Shown here one piece after another: positions 48,652-58,236 of a stretch of 64,000 bases of DNA. The stretch comes from Syntrophaceae bacterium UBA7520 (lineage in GTDB: Bacteria > Desulfobacterota > Syntrophia > Syntrophales > Smithellaceae), in the NCBI GenBank assembly GCA_002478265.1, contig DLNC01000026.1, positions 56,116 through 120,115 of the forward strand, given 5' to 3'. The translations under genes were made by a program, and so were the position numbers. Every line of letters begins with the position of its first letter. The stretch's first letter is position 1. The notes below the pieces were generated by a model that had not been told where the DNA came from, made no database searches, and saw only the letters and a list, made by a program, of their open reading frames with translations.

Positions 48652-51600
48652 TCACGCGCGCTCTCTTTGCAGATTCTGCACGATGCGCCCGGCCAGATTT
48701 TCGATTGTTTCCCCGAACAGGTCCGCCAGAGGTATTTTTTCCAGATATTCATCACGCCAGGCGATGTTATATTCACTGACCATGTTGCGTATGTCATTAT
48801 AGCGGTAGCCAAGCGCCTCCGCTTTCTCCGCAAGCGGCAACAAATCGTTGTACTCAATATGCAGCAAAAGCAGTTTTTCGGCAAATCCTTTCTCCCCCAA
48901 AAGCGGCAAAATCAAGACGGACGCGCCATCGAGCTTGCCGCGGCCCACATAAACATTGGCGGTGCTGACGATGGTTCTTTTCGTCCCCATAAGCTCACTT
49001 GATTTCTCCGCCCGTGATTTCATCTGCCTGGCAATTCCACCTTTTTCCAAAATCACAATAGTCGAATCATCTTTGGGATTCCCCACCTCATCGAGGTTAC
49101 TCACGCCATAAAGCGTGTGGCCTTTCACGGCAGAAATCGCCGGCTGCATTCTGCCGATGGAAATAATATTTTTATAAGTCAGATTCTTCACGGATATTTT
49201 AAGCTTCTCCAGAGTGGCAAAAATTATCCCCGTCAGCGCTTTTTCCTTGCGGCTTGTGCCTACCGTCACCGTCTTGGCCTGATGGCGAATGGCGTCAATC
49301 GGCCGCGTCAGCTCGTCTATCGCCTTTCCCAGCGTGACATCGAGCAAGTCCAGCGGCGAAGCAAACCCCTCTTCGTGTTTAAACTCCTGCTGAAAATCAT
49401 CCAGCGGTAATTTGCCGGCGGCATATTTCATGAGAAGCGCCAGATCGGAAATAGTTTTTACGCCCAGAAGATTGAACGCCCCGTTATTACGGTGCTGGTT
49501 GAACGTATGATAAAAATTATTTACCAACCCGCGCATACGCACATCGCTTATTTTTTCGTATAGCGAATATCCGGCTTTTGTCTGCGCGGCAAGCACCCCG
49601 TTGAGCTGATTGCGGAATTCCCTGAATATTTGCGCCTCCGCATCAATGGCGCACGCGGCATAATATCCCCAGAGATGGCCCGCCAACGCATTAAGAATCA
49701 CCGACAGCGTGCCGGAAGAGTCGGGTATCTCCACCACCGCGTCAGCGCTTCCCTCAAAACGTCTGTCTCCCTCCGGAGCGAAAACAACTACCGCCGCCTT
49801 ATGAGCCTTAAAAATCGCCACGTCTTTGACAATATCCTCCAAAACCGGCTGGGGGCTCCCGGCGGCGCAAACCAATATCAGGGGCTCAGCGGACAAATCA
49901 ATATGCTTTTTATTTTCCACAATGTCGGCGGAAATCGTTTTATAGCAAAGCTCGCTGAGCTTGATTCTAATTTCATCAGCGGCGGCTTTATTGGGCCCGC
50001 TGCCCACCACGGCCCAGAATTTTTTGGAAATTGTTTTACGAACTGTCGCGGCGATCTCATCCCGTTTTTCAAAGACACGATTCATCAGCCGCGGCGCGCT
50101 CTCCAGTTTACGCAGTTCACCGACGATAAAATCATCGCTTCTCGTTTTCATCAACTGCGCAAAAAACAGCGCCAGAATCTGTCCGGCGACAATCTGAGAA
50201 TAAAAAGCCTTAGTGGAAGCCACGGACATTTCAATATCGCGTCCGTCGCTTGTATACAGCACCCCGTGCGATTTGCCGGTGATATCGGATTGGCGTCTGT
50301 TGACAATTGAAATGATGCACGCGCCTCTTTCGCGGGCCATGGCCACGGCGCGGTTTGTGTCGGTCGTTGTCCCTGACTGCGTAATCGGAATCACCAGCGT
50401 GTCGGACAGGTCGTCTCTGAGCAAAAATCCGCTCATTTCCGAGGCCACCTTGGCGCTGACGTTGATGCCGCAATCGCGCAAATAAACTCCCATAATATCC
50501 GCCACGGCGCTGCCGGCGACGGCCGCCGTCCCGTGTCCGATAATGATGATATTTTTTATTCGGCCTTTTTGCAGGCCTAGGCGCGCATTATCCGGAACAA
50601 CATCCGCGCCCAAATTAAAATTGACCTGCGGCATGGATTTATCGGCAGGGGAAATCAGATACTTGCCGCGCAGCGTTCGTTTTACGGAATCGGAGGATTG
50701 GGATATTTCCTTGAGGAAAAAATGCGGATAATCGCCGCGGTCAATGTCACGCGTGGTAATCTGCGCTTTTTTTATGTCGCTTTCTCTTAATTCAATGACC
50801 GTGCCGTCATAACCGCAAGCCTTTATACCGATTAAAGAACCGCCGGCATTTTGATCAATTACAAAAATCTGTCCCGCTTTTTTGCCTTTGCCGCCGGCGA
50901 TTTCTTCTCCGTTCATCTGCACAAATTGCGGCGTCACTTCCACCAGGCCGTAGAGCTCCGAAGAAAACATATACTGGTCGGCGCTGATACCTACGTAAAT
51001 CGCCTGCCCGCTTCCCTTGAGCGCCAGATAAACGCGCCCCGGCTCCAGATCGCTGGTTAAGGCGATCGCGTGCGATCCCTCAAAATCATTCACAGCCAGG
51101 CGAAAAGCCTCCGCCAGATCGAAACCGGATAAAAGATATTTTTCCACCTGCAAAGGGATAATTTTTGTATCCGTGGTAACTTCCGGCAAAATAACTTCGG
51201 CGTCTTTTTCCAAAGCGCCGCGCAATGACGCGTAATTATCGATATCGCCATTTAAGACCACGTTGATTTCGGCATCTGCTCTTTTATAAAAAGGATATTT
51301 TCCCCCTGCGCCGCCTATTTTATAATTATTGACCGGATGACAATTTTCCTGAGTGATCGAACCGACGGATGCCCAGCGCGTGTGCGTGAGCGCTGTTTCC
51401 AGCAACGCCTCGGCGCCGGCAAACTCACGCAATATAAGGTCATCTTGAATGGCTTTCCTTAGATCACGAACATTTCTGCCCAACTCACCGACAACGGAAA
51501 AAGTTTTGTAAGTGAAAGTCGCCTGGCATGCCTTCCGGCCTTCGTGTGCAATCCCCCGCGTGACACAGACAGATCCGTGAAGCAGCTCGCCTTCGCCCGC

Positions 51601-52371
51601 TCGTCGCAGATAATCATCATGCAGGTTATTTCTCTTCAAAGCGGCAAGAATTTTATCCAGATTGTTCTCGGTAAATAAAAAAGAAATTTGCAAACCAGCC
51701 GAATCCCTCCCGCGCACTTCCAGACGGTCGAGCGCGTTGAGCAAGAGATTTATTTTACGATATTTGGTAAACGCGGCCGGACTTAGATTGCTTTCACCGG
51801 CGCCGGCCAAAGACGCAATTTTTTCAAAATTATCAATAATGTCTTTTTCCAAAGACCACTGGATATCTTTCAAGGCGACCAGTCGGCCGTTGATTGCCTC
51901 CAAATCCGCGGACACAAATTGCGCGGCTTGCGTCTCCAATAATTTTTCTTCCTGCGCCAAAAACGACTTCATGCCGGCGGCAATTCCGGTGAGGCGCTTT
52001 CTTCTGTCGGCGTCAAAAAAAATAATCTGCTGCGCTTTTTCTTCTTTGAGCGCCGCTACTGCCTTTTCCAGAAATTCCATGACCCGTGCGCTGCCGAGGT
52101 ACTTTTCCGCCGCGTTTTTTTTGTTCAAAACTTCACGCAAGGCATTGGCTTCGACTTCTTTTGCGTACCTTTCCAACTCCGCGTCCGCGGTTAATTCACC
52201 GGCGTTATTCCCCCTGCTGACTATAGTCATAAGACCGGCAAAGCCGCAATTAATCTGACCCGGGTAAAAAGGAAATAAAATAATCGCCGGACCATGCGCC
52301 CGCCGCGGTGACACACCGATATATATCTTAACCTTACCGAGGAATGCGGCTATTTGTTTTATTATTTTCAA
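48652..52371 (-). CDS. Giant GlmS-like amidotransferase/double-SIS protein
   Basis: 1239 residues, twice the size of GlmS (about 610). A class II amidotransferase domain is recognisable: Cys42 in GQINCGFAGLM, RGRDSAG (220-226), THTRWASVG (329-337) and NGDIDNY (374-380). About 150 extra residues, mostly helical, separate Cys42 from RGRDSAG. Two SIS domains follow (IIIIGHGTAAVAG, ITQSGTTTDTN and SVASTKAF, then VVGSGPNKAAADE). About 320 residues beyond the second SIS domain are unfamiliar. Cys42 is preceded by Asn, as in glutamate synthase, which suggests a cleaved propeptide. The sugar-phosphate substrate is unproven. It lies 24 bp after the beta-helix protein gene. Confidence 0.8.
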   Translation of the reverse strand: MKIIKQIAAFLGKVKIYIGVSPRRAHGPAIILFPFYPGQINCGFAGLMTIVSRGNNAGELTADAELERYAKEVEANALREVLNKKNAAEKYLGSARVMEFLEKAVAALKEEKAQQIIFFDADRRKRLTGIAAGMKSFLAQEEKLLETQAAQFVSADLEAINGRLVALKDIQWSLEKDIIDNFEKIASLAGAGESNLSPAAFTKYRKINLLLNALDRLEVRGRDSAGLQISFLFTENNLDKILAALKRNNLHDDYLRRAGEGELLHGSVCVTRGIAHEGRKACQATFTYKTFSVVGELGRNVRDLRKAIQDDLILREFAGAEALLETALTHTRWASVGSITQENCHPVNNYKIGGAGGKYPFYKRADAEINVVLNGDIDNYASLRGALEKDAEVILPEVTTDTKIIPLQVEKYLLSGFDLAEAFRLAVNDFEGSHAIALTSDLEPGRVYLALKGSGQAIYVGISADQYMFSSELYGLVEVTPQFVQMNGEEIAGGKGKKAGQIFVIDQNAGGSLIGIKACGYDGTVIELRESDIKKAQITTRDIDRGDYPHFFLKEISQSSDSVKRTLRGKYLISPADKSMPQVNFNLGADVVPDNARLGLQKGRIKNIIIIGHGTAAVAGSAVADIMGVYLRDCGINVSAKVASEMSGFLLRDDLSDTLVIPITQSGTTTDTNRAVAMARERGACIISIVNRRQSDITGKSHGVLYTSDGRDIEMSVASTKAFYSQIVAGQILALFFAQLMKTRSDDFIVGELRKLESAPRLMNRVFEKRDEIAATVRKTISKKFWAVVGSGPNKAAADEIRIKLSELCYKTISADIVENKKHIDLSAEPLILVCAAGSPQPVLEDIVKDVAIFKAHKAAVVVFAPEGDRRFEGSADAVVEIPDSSGTLSVILNALAGHLWGYYAACAIDAEAQIFREFRNQLNGVLAAQTKAGYSLYEKISDVRMRGLVNNFYHTFNQHRNNGAFNLLGVKTISDLALLMKYAAGKLPLDDFQQEFKHEEGFASPLDLLDVTLGKAIDELTRPIDAIRHQAKTVTVGTSRKEKALTGIIFATLEKLKISVKNLTYKNIISIGRMQPAISAVKGHTLYGVSNLDEVGNPKDDSTIVILEKGGIARQMKSRAEKSSELMGTKRTIVSTANVYVGRGKLDGASVLILPLLGEKGFAEKLLLLHIEYNDLLPLAEKAEALGYRYNDIRNMVSEYNIAWRDEYLEKIPLADLFGETIENLAGRIVQNLQRERA

Positions 52372-52395
52372 AGGATCCTCGAGAATTTTTGTCTG

Positions 52396-53658
52396 TTACT
52401 TTGCGCGCCGATAAAAACCAAGGCATACAGAAACGGCCTCCTCAACGATATCATTGAGCCAGGCGCTGCCCTTCTGCGCCTGCAGCGGCGTAAGCAGCCT
52501 GATCACATCCAGGTAAGAGGCGTCCCCACCGGATTGCTTCTGTATGATTTTAAGAAACGATTCCTTTTTTCTTGCAGAAGTTTTTTGTTCATAACCGCCG
52601 GAAAGATATTCTTCCATCGCCGGCCAGCTTTTCAAAAATCTTACCTGCGAGCGCCATGCCTCAACGGAAAACTTGTTTTTTATTTCTCTTTCTTTAACTG
52701 CCGATTTTTCGACATTCTGCGCGAATATTTTCATCTGCCTGATTCTTTCCTTTACTGCTTCATTCAAAACTTTTTGCGCTCCCGCATACAGGCATTCTTC
52801 ATATTTATCGCGCGCGAAAAATTCCCGGCGCACGTCGCGATACCATTGCCGCAGCGCAAGCAAATTACCGATATACGCGATATTAGCGGCAACTTTGCGG
52901 CTGATATCGGAATAAATTTCCGGATAAAATTTCCGTGTGGCAGCGCGGCGGGGAGAGGCAGAAACCAGCTTTCCCTCTGTCGGACAATCCTTACGGCAGA
53001 TTACCCCGGCGGAAATAACCGTGCCATAGGCGATTTGCACCGGCCCAACAAGGGCGCCCTGTCCGCCTAAAAAAATCGGCGACTCGCGCAACATTACGCC
53101 GCGCGGCACATCCCCAATCAGAGACGGCGTGGCCTTGTCCTGCTGTGGCGTGTAGTTAAAATGAATATATGAACTGCCGACCTCGCTGTGATTCTTGCGA
53201 CTTGTGCCGCCGGACATGAAACAATCGCAAAAATTAATCAGGCTGCCCAGCGTGACGTAGGGAAAAAGAATGGTCTGTTTCATACCGACCGCATGATTGG
53301 CGCTGGACTGTTCTTCCAGAAGACAACCGGGACGCACCTGCGCGCCGCTCCCTATCATCACCTGATTAAGAAAAACAGATTCCGCAAAATATCCGCCTTT
53401 CAGCTCAACCCCGCTGCCCAGCTGACAATTAATCAAGGCAACCGGCGCTTCTAGCCCCAGTTTCACCCCGGGAGATATCAGCGTGTTTTCCCCTCTAATT
53501 CTTGCCGCGCCGTAAACAACCAAAGAGGCGTCAATTTTTTCCAGATTGACTTCTTCGCCGATTTCCACAGAAAAAGGGGCCGTCATCCGCACCCCTTTTT
53601 TCAAGAGCATATCAACCCTGACGGGTAATGTATCTTTTCTTTCCAGTATTTCAGCCAT
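52396..53658 (-). CDS. Left-handed beta-helix protein (DUF4954-like, GlmU-like fold)
   Basis: 420 residues. The first ~250 contain hexapeptide-type turns (ARIRGENTLISPGVKLGLEA, NCQLGSGVELKGGYF, GSGAQVRPGC, YVTLGSLINFCDCFMSGG, IAYGTVISAGVICRKD) as in sugar-nucleotide acyltransferases and nucleotidylyltransferases; the C-terminal part is helical. Close to proteins annotated as DUF4954 or UDP-N-acetylglucosamine pyrophosphorylase-like. It starts just after the Fis-like gene (8 bp) and precedes the giant GlmS-like gene by 24 bp, so both may belong to one amino-sugar pathway. No catalytic residues assigned. Confidence 0.7.
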   Translation of the reverse strand: MAEILERKDTLPVRVDMLLKKGVRMTAPFSVEIGEEVNLEKIDASLVVYGAARIRGENTLISPGVKLGLEAPVALINCQLGSGVELKGGYFAESVFLNQVMIGSGAQVRPGCLLEEQSSANHAVGMKQTILFPYVTLGSLINFCDCFMSGGTSRKNHSEVGSSYIHFNYTPQQDKATPSLIGDVPRGVMLRESPIFLGGQGALVGPVQIAYGTVISAGVICRKDCPTEGKLVSASPRRAATRKFYPEIYSDISRKVAANIAYIGNLLALRQWYRDVRREFFARDKYEECLYAGAQKVLNEAVKERIRQMKIFAQNVEKSAVKEREIKNKFSVEAWRSQVRFLKSWPAMEEYLSGGYEQKTSARKKESFLKIIQKQSGGDASYLDVIRLLTPLQAQKGSAWLNDIVEEAVSVCLGFYRRAK

Positions 53659-53666
53659 TTATTTTA

Positions 53667-53987
53667 TCAACGATGTTCTTTTTTCTTTTCACAATTCATT
53701 CCCAGCTTGGCCATCTTATCGGTAAAGGTGTTGCGGTTCATGCCCAGAAAAACGGCGGCTGAACTTTTAACATAATCTGAACGGCGCAGCGCGATTTTAA
53801 ACAAGCCCTTTTCCACAATGGACATTACCTCTTCATATATCTTGCTTTTACGGCCGCCGGACGCGGATAATATTGTCGCGATGTCTTCCAGCTTTTTCTC
53901 CATAATTTCTTCCACCGCCGTGTAGGGCGTTTCCTTCACCTTGAGAATTACTTTCGCCTTCTTTTGCTTTTTTTGCCGCGTTTGCAT
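53667..53987 (-). CDS. Fis-type helix-turn-helix regulator
   Basis: 106 residues. A basic N-terminus (TRQKKQKKAKVILKVKE) is followed by a helical stretch with KSKIYEEVMSIVEKGLFKIAL and a C-terminal Fis-like DNA-binding helix-turn-helix (KSSAAVFLGMNRNTFTDKMA). It could be a nucleoid protein or a local regulator of the two sugar-enzyme genes that follow it on the same strand. Confidence 0.75.
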   Translation of the reverse strand: MQTRQKKQKKAKVILKVKETPYTAVEEIMEKKLEDIATILSASGGRKSKIYEEVMSIVEKGLFKIALRRSDYVKSSAAVFLGMNRNTFTDKMAKLGMNCEKKKEHR

Positions 53988-54059
53988 GAAGATTCCCCTT
54001 ATAAAAAAATAAATCAGATAAATTAAAGCGCTCCCGCGCAGAATATTTTTTCCGCCGAT

Positions 54060-54575
54060 TTATCCCGGCGTTAACTTCAAAATAATAATGGCGACAATAA
54101 TCAGCGCCGCAACATAGCTCATGACAATTACCGACAATCTTTCCACCGGCCGCTTAAGATAATCGCGCACTTCCTGCTCCACTCTTTCCTCGTCGATTTT
54201 CTGTGTCAGCAGTGAAACCAGCGCGGCATGATCCTGTATCATGTTGGAGAAAAAATGAAACCCCCTAGAGGGGGAGAGCAAAAAATAAACTTTCTTGCCC
54301 AGCTCCACCACGCCCAGATGATTTATCTGCGCCCAGCTGAATTCCTTGGTCCGGAAAAATTTCTTCAGGGAGAGCTTTTCTTCACTGACGGTTATTTTTC
54401 TGCTGGCGGCTTCTATGCCGATCAAAAGCAAAATAACAAAGATGGCGCCGGCGCCGAACATCTCCCATCTTTGAGCCTTGAAGATCGTCAGGATGAACAG
54501 CGCAAAAAGAAGAATAATGACTATCCACAAAGGAATTAAAAACGCCCGGCGGATTTTGAATGTTTCATTTTGCAT
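54060..54575 (-). CDS. Membrane protein with PH-like domain
   Basis: 171 residues. Two N-terminal membrane helices (FLIPLWIVIILLFALFILTI, GAGAIFVILLLIGIEA), a soluble segment resembling bacterial PH domains (ASRKITVSEEKLSLKKFFRT, FSWAQINHLGVVELGKKVYF) and a C-terminal helix (LSVIVMSYVAALIIVAIIIL). Function unknown. On the same strand as moaC, 31 bp downstream of it. Confidence 0.65.
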   Translation of the reverse strand: MQNETFKIRRAFLIPLWIVIILLFALFILTIFKAQRWEMFGAGAIFVILLLIGIEAASRKITVSEEKLSLKKFFRTKEFSWAQINHLGVVELGKKVYFLLSPSRGFHFFSNMIQDHAALVSLLTQKIDEERVEQEVRDYLKRPVERLSVIVMSYVAALIIVAIIILKLTPG

Positions 54576-54606
54576 TTTTCTTTCCAGATTGTTCTTGAAA
54601 AAAGAT

Positions 54607-55086
54607 TTATTGTTTCCTGATGAATGTTCCGCTCTTGCCGCCGGTTTTTTCCAGCAGCATTATGTCTCCAATTACCATTTTTTTATCCACCGCCTTGCAC
54701 ATATCATAAACAGTCAGCGCGGCGACGCTCACGGCCATCAACGCTTCCATTTCCACGCCGGTCCTGCCGATTGTCTTTACTTCCGCTACAATATTAACGC
54801 GCGATTTTTTACGGTCAATCGCCAGATTCACCTCTATATCCGTAAGCTCCAGCGGATGGCAAAGAGGAATCATTTCTCCCGTTTTTTTCGCCGCCATGAT
54901 TCCCGCAATCCTTGCCGTGCCTAAAACATTGCCCTTGGTCATTTTTTCTTTCTCGACCAGGGCCAGCGTTTTTTTATCCATCGTTACACAGCCGCAGGCT
55001 TTTGCCCGGCGTAGCGTCGCCGTCTTTGCGGTCACATCGACCATCTGTGCCTGGCTTTTATTATCGATATGGGAAAGCTTGCGCAT
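54607..55086 (-). CDS. moaC: Cyclic pyranopterin monophosphate synthase
   Basis: 159 residues. Second step of molybdenum cofactor synthesis. Family blocks: MVDVTAKTATLRRAKACG, GTARIAGIMAAKKTGEMIPLCHPL over two segments, TGVEMEALMAVSVAALTVYDMCKA and the C-terminal LLEKTGGKSG. The ATG at 55086 is preferred over a GTG nine bases upstream. moaA is not adjacent. The cofactor would serve formate dehydrogenase-type enzymes, consistent with selA and the FdhB/HybA module elsewhere in the window. Confidence 0.95.
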   Translation of the reverse strand: MRKLSHIDNKSQAQMVDVTAKTATLRRAKACGCVTMDKKTLALVEKEKMTKGNVLGTARIAGIMAAKKTGEMIPLCHPLELTDIEVNLAIDRKKSRVNIVAEVKTIGRTGVEMEALMAVSVAALTVYDMCKAVDKKMVIGDIMLLEKTGGKSGTFIRKQ

Positions 55087-55262
55087 TGCAGTCACTAAAG
55101 CGGATTTTATTTATCGAATCAAGACATTTTTTATTTCGGCGGACTGTAGCATAGGGCTTATCTTGAGTCAAGAATGTCTAATTTTCGTCTGATGGAAAAA
55201 ATCTTGATATAAATGGACTTATTGGCTAGTATTTTTTCACACACATACATTGGAGTCGGCGC

Positions 55263-56792
55263 GTGTTTGTCAAGATATCCAGCATGAGCATTATCGGCAT
55301 GGAAGCATATCCAGTTTTAGTCGAAGTGGATATATCGCAGGGCCTACCGCAATTTGCCACCGTCGGCCTGCCGGACGCTTCCGTCAAGGAAAGCCGCGAC
55401 AGAATTAAAGCGGCGATTAAAAATTCCGGCTACCGCTTTCCGCGCGCTCATGTCACCGTTAATCTTGCGCCCGCCGACGTGAAAAAAGAAGGCACCGCGT
55501 TCGACCTGCCCATTGCCGTGGGAATTCTAGCCGCGGAGGAGCTAATCAAGGAATCGGCCACGCAAAATTGTTTTTTTATGGGAGAATTATCCTTGGACGG
55601 CAGCGTGAAAAAAATCAGCGGCGTGCTGAGCGCCACTTTTAAAGCCAAGGAAAGTGGCTTTGCGGCGGCTTTTGTACCGCAGGAAAATGCTGCTGAGGCG
55701 GCAATGGTGGAAGGAATCAACGTGTATCCCGTAAGCAACCTGCCCGAAGTCGTGGAATTTCTAAACGGGAGAATAAATATACTGCCGCTTTCCCTTAGCG
55801 CCAGCGGTGTGTTCCGGCAATCACGCCATTATGATATCGACTTTAGCGAAATAAAAGGACAAAAGCAGGCGCTGCGCGCGCTGGAGATCGCGGCGGCCGG
55901 CGGACACAATGTGCTGATGATTGGCCCGCCCGGCTCCGGAAAAAGCATGCTGGCCAAAAGACTGCCGACCATTCTTCCCGATCTTTCCTTTGAAGAAGCG
56001 ATTGAGGTAACGAAGGTTTTCTCGGTGGCCGGATCGCTGACCAAAGAAGAAATGATGGTCGCCACCCGGCCTTTCCGCTCTCCGCATCACACAATATCGG
56101 ACGCGGGTCTGGTGGGCGGCGGTCAAACGCCGCGCCCCGGCGAAATCAGCCTCGCTCATCTCGGCGTTCTCTTTCTGGATGAATTGCCAGAATTCAAAAG
56201 AAACGCGCTCGAAGCTTTGCGTCAGCCGCTGGAAGAAGGAGAGATAACCATTACCCGCTCTTCGGTCACGGCATCATTTCCCGCCCGCTTTATGCTGGTG
56301 GCGGCGATGAACCCCTGCCCCTGCGGTTATTTCGGCGACAGAGTGCGCGCCTGCCGCTGCAGCCCGCAGCAAATCCGCCAATATCAGGGAAAAATTTCCG
56401 GGCCCTTGATGGACCGCATTGATTTACACATTGAGGTTCCTTCCGTAAAATATCGGGCTCTAGCCAGCAAAGAAAGCGGCGAATCTTCCGGGACGATTAA
56501 AAACAGGGTGATCGCCGCGCGCGAAATACAGAAGAAACGTTTTCATCAGGATGGCCTAGCCGGCAACGCGCGCATGACGGAAAAACAAATCAAGGAGTTT
56601 TGCGCCATCGATGACGAATCGCACAGCCTCATTGAAATGGCCATCGAAAAACTGGGGCTGAGCGCGCGGGCGATAAACCGTATCTTGAAAATATCGCGCA
56701 CTATTGCCGATCTGGATAATAAAGAAAAAATCGCGGCCCCTCACGTAGCCGAGGCGATTCAATATCGAAGCCTTGATCGCAGTTTAATTTAG
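55263..56792 (+). CDS. comM: Mg-chelatase-like ATPase ComM/YifB
   Basis: 509 residues. N-terminal Lon-protease-like domain (FATVGLPDASVKESRDRI, NLAPADVKKEGTAFDLPIA), AAA+ core with Walker A GPPGSGKSMLAKRLP and Walker B LFLDELPEF, then a zinc-type CPCGYFGDRVRACRC and the C-terminal Mg-chelatase domain. Family members are hexameric helicases that help branch migration of incoming DNA during natural transformation. Initiates at GTG (55263) after GGAG. Divergent from moaC, 167 bp upstream. Confidence 0.93.
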   Translation: MFVKISSMSIIGMEAYPVLVEVDISQGLPQFATVGLPDASVKESRDRIKAAIKNSGYRFPRAHVTVNLAPADVKKEGTAFDLPIAVGILAAEELIKESATQNCFFMGELSLDGSVKKISGVLSATFKAKESGFAAAFVPQENAAEAAMVEGINVYPVSNLPEVVEFLNGRINILPLSLSASGVFRQSRHYDIDFSEIKGQKQALRALEIAAAGGHNVLMIGPPGSGKSMLAKRLPTILPDLSFEEAIEVTKVFSVAGSLTKEEMMVATRPFRSPHHTISDAGLVGGGQTPRPGEISLAHLGVLFLDELPEFKRNALEALRQPLEEGEITITRSSVTASFPARFMLVAAMNPCPCGYFGDRVRACRCSPQQIRQYQGKISGPLMDRIDLHIEVPSVKYRALASKESGESSGTIKNRVIAAREIQKKRFHQDGLAGNARMTEKQIKEFCAIDDESHSLIEMAIEKLGLSARAINRILKISRTIADLDNKEKIAAPHVAEAIQYRSLDRSLI

Positions 56793-56810
56793 TGCTATAA
56801 AAACGTAATA

Positions 56811-56833
56811 GCCTGATCATTCAGGCGTTTTTA
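56811..56833 (+). terminator. Intrinsic terminator after comM
   Basis: GCCTGA (56811-56816) pairs with TCAGGC (56821-56826) around a four-base loop, followed by GTTTTTATTATTT. Located 18 bp after the comM stop and before the ilvE ribosome-binding site. Confidence 0.75.
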
Positions 56834-56852
56834 TTATTTACAGAGGCATATT

Positions 56853-57929
56853 ATGGAAATAAAAATTATTAAGACGGCGCCGGAAAAAATGAAGCCCAAA
56901 CCCAAAGATGAATCAAAGCTGGGCTTTGGAAAAATTTTCACCGATCACATTTTCACCATGAAATACAAAGAAGGCAAAGGCTGGCATGACGCCATGATCG
57001 AACCTTACCGTCCGCTGCAGTTGGATCCCACGGCAATGTGTCTGCATTACGCGCAGGAAATCTTCGAGGGATTGAAAGCCTACCGCGGCAGCAACGGGCA
57101 GATTTTCCTTTTCCGCCCGACGGAAAACATTAAAAGGATGAATGTCTCCGCGGAAAGAATGTGCATGCCCGCGGTGGATGAAAATTTATTTCTGGACGCC
57201 CTGAAAAAACTGGTGCTGCTGGAAAAAGACTGGATTCCCCACGGTGAAGGGACTTCCCTTTACATTCGCCCCACCATGATCGCGACGGAACCAGCGCTGG
57301 GCGTGCATCCGGCTGATGAATACCTGTTCTTTATCGTGGTCGGCCCCGTGGGCGCTTATTATCCGCAGGGATTTTCTCCGACTAAAATTTATGTTTCCGA
57401 GGAATACGTGCGCGCGGCACCGGGCGGAACCGGCTACACCAAAGCCGGAGGAAATTACGCGGCCAGCCTTTATGCCAGCAAAATCGCCACGAATATGGGC
57501 TACACCCAGGTTTTATGGCTGGACGCGCGGGAAAAAAAATATGTCGAAGAAGTCGGCACAAGCAATATTTTCTTTTTCATCAATGATGAATTGATTACAC
57601 CCGCTCTCACCGGCACGATTTTGCCGGGAATCACGCGTAAATCCGTCATTCAGCTGGCCAAACATTTCGGCATGAAGGTCGCGGAAAGGCAAATTTCCAT
57701 TGATGAAGTCACCGAGAGCCTGCAAAAAGGCGCGCTCAAAGAGGTTTTCGCCTCCGGAACAGCGGCAATTATCTCTCCGGTTGGTCAGATTTATTACCGG
57801 GGCAAAGAATACCTGATAAATCAGGGGAAAACAGGTCCGGTGGCGGAAAAATTATACACGGAAATTCTGCAAATTCAATACGGCTTGAAACAAGATGAGT
57901 TCAATTGGCGGATTAAAATTGACGGATAA
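56853..57929 (+). CDS. ilvE: Branched-chain amino acid aminotransferase
   Basis: 358 residues, the longer class-IV BCAT form. The PLP Lys is in GGTGYTKAGGNYAASLYAS (Lys of YTKAGGN); VEEVGTSNIFFFI, LPGITRKSVIQLA and EVFASGTAAIISPVG give the remaining PLP pocket. It transaminates valine, leucine and isoleucine. Preceded by a terminator and GAGG ribosome-binding site, so it is probably a separate transcription unit with a promoter near 56820. Confidence 0.95.
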   Translation: MEIKIIKTAPEKMKPKPKDESKLGFGKIFTDHIFTMKYKEGKGWHDAMIEPYRPLQLDPTAMCLHYAQEIFEGLKAYRGSNGQIFLFRPTENIKRMNVSAERMCMPAVDENLFLDALKKLVLLEKDWIPHGEGTSLYIRPTMIATEPALGVHPADEYLFFIVVGPVGAYYPQGFSPTKIYVSEEYVRAAPGGTGYTKAGGNYAASLYASKIATNMGYTQVLWLDAREKKYVEEVGTSNIFFFINDELITPALTGTILPGITRKSVIQLAKHFGMKVAERQISIDEVTESLQKGALKEVFASGTAAIISPVGQIYYRGKEYLINQGKTGPVAEKLYTEILQIQYGLKQDEFNWRIKIDG

Positions 57930-58236
57930 ACGTTGAGGAAAAAAATTACCAAATCAAAATTCCTCTTGTATACAAACACTTGCAAATGCATTCCACAAAC
58001 TTGTGGAAAAATATGTTGATAACTTTGTTGACAACCTCAGCGAATGCCCGTTTGACGTAGTTTTGTACCAAATTGCCCAATCTTTGGGCAAGACAAGAAT
58101 CAAGTATTATCAATAACTTATAAATATAGCCTGTTATTGCTAATAGTTATGTGCTTACATGTTATTGAGATATAAACTGCACATAAAAAGTGTGCCAAAA
58201 TATTTCAAATTTAATGTGGCAAAACTGAAAAAAATT
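57930..58236 (+). promoter_or_regulatory. ilvE-lolA gap with two palindromes
   Basis: 307 bp if lolA starts at 58237. TTCCACAA-AC-TTGTGGAA (57991-58008) is a perfect 8+8 palindrome and TTGCCCAA-tct-TTGGGCAA (58073-58091) is a second perfect 8+8 inverted repeat. Neither is followed by a T run, so they look like operators rather than terminators. The gap is AT-rich. A TTGTTGACAA-type repeat lies between. Confidence 0.5.
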
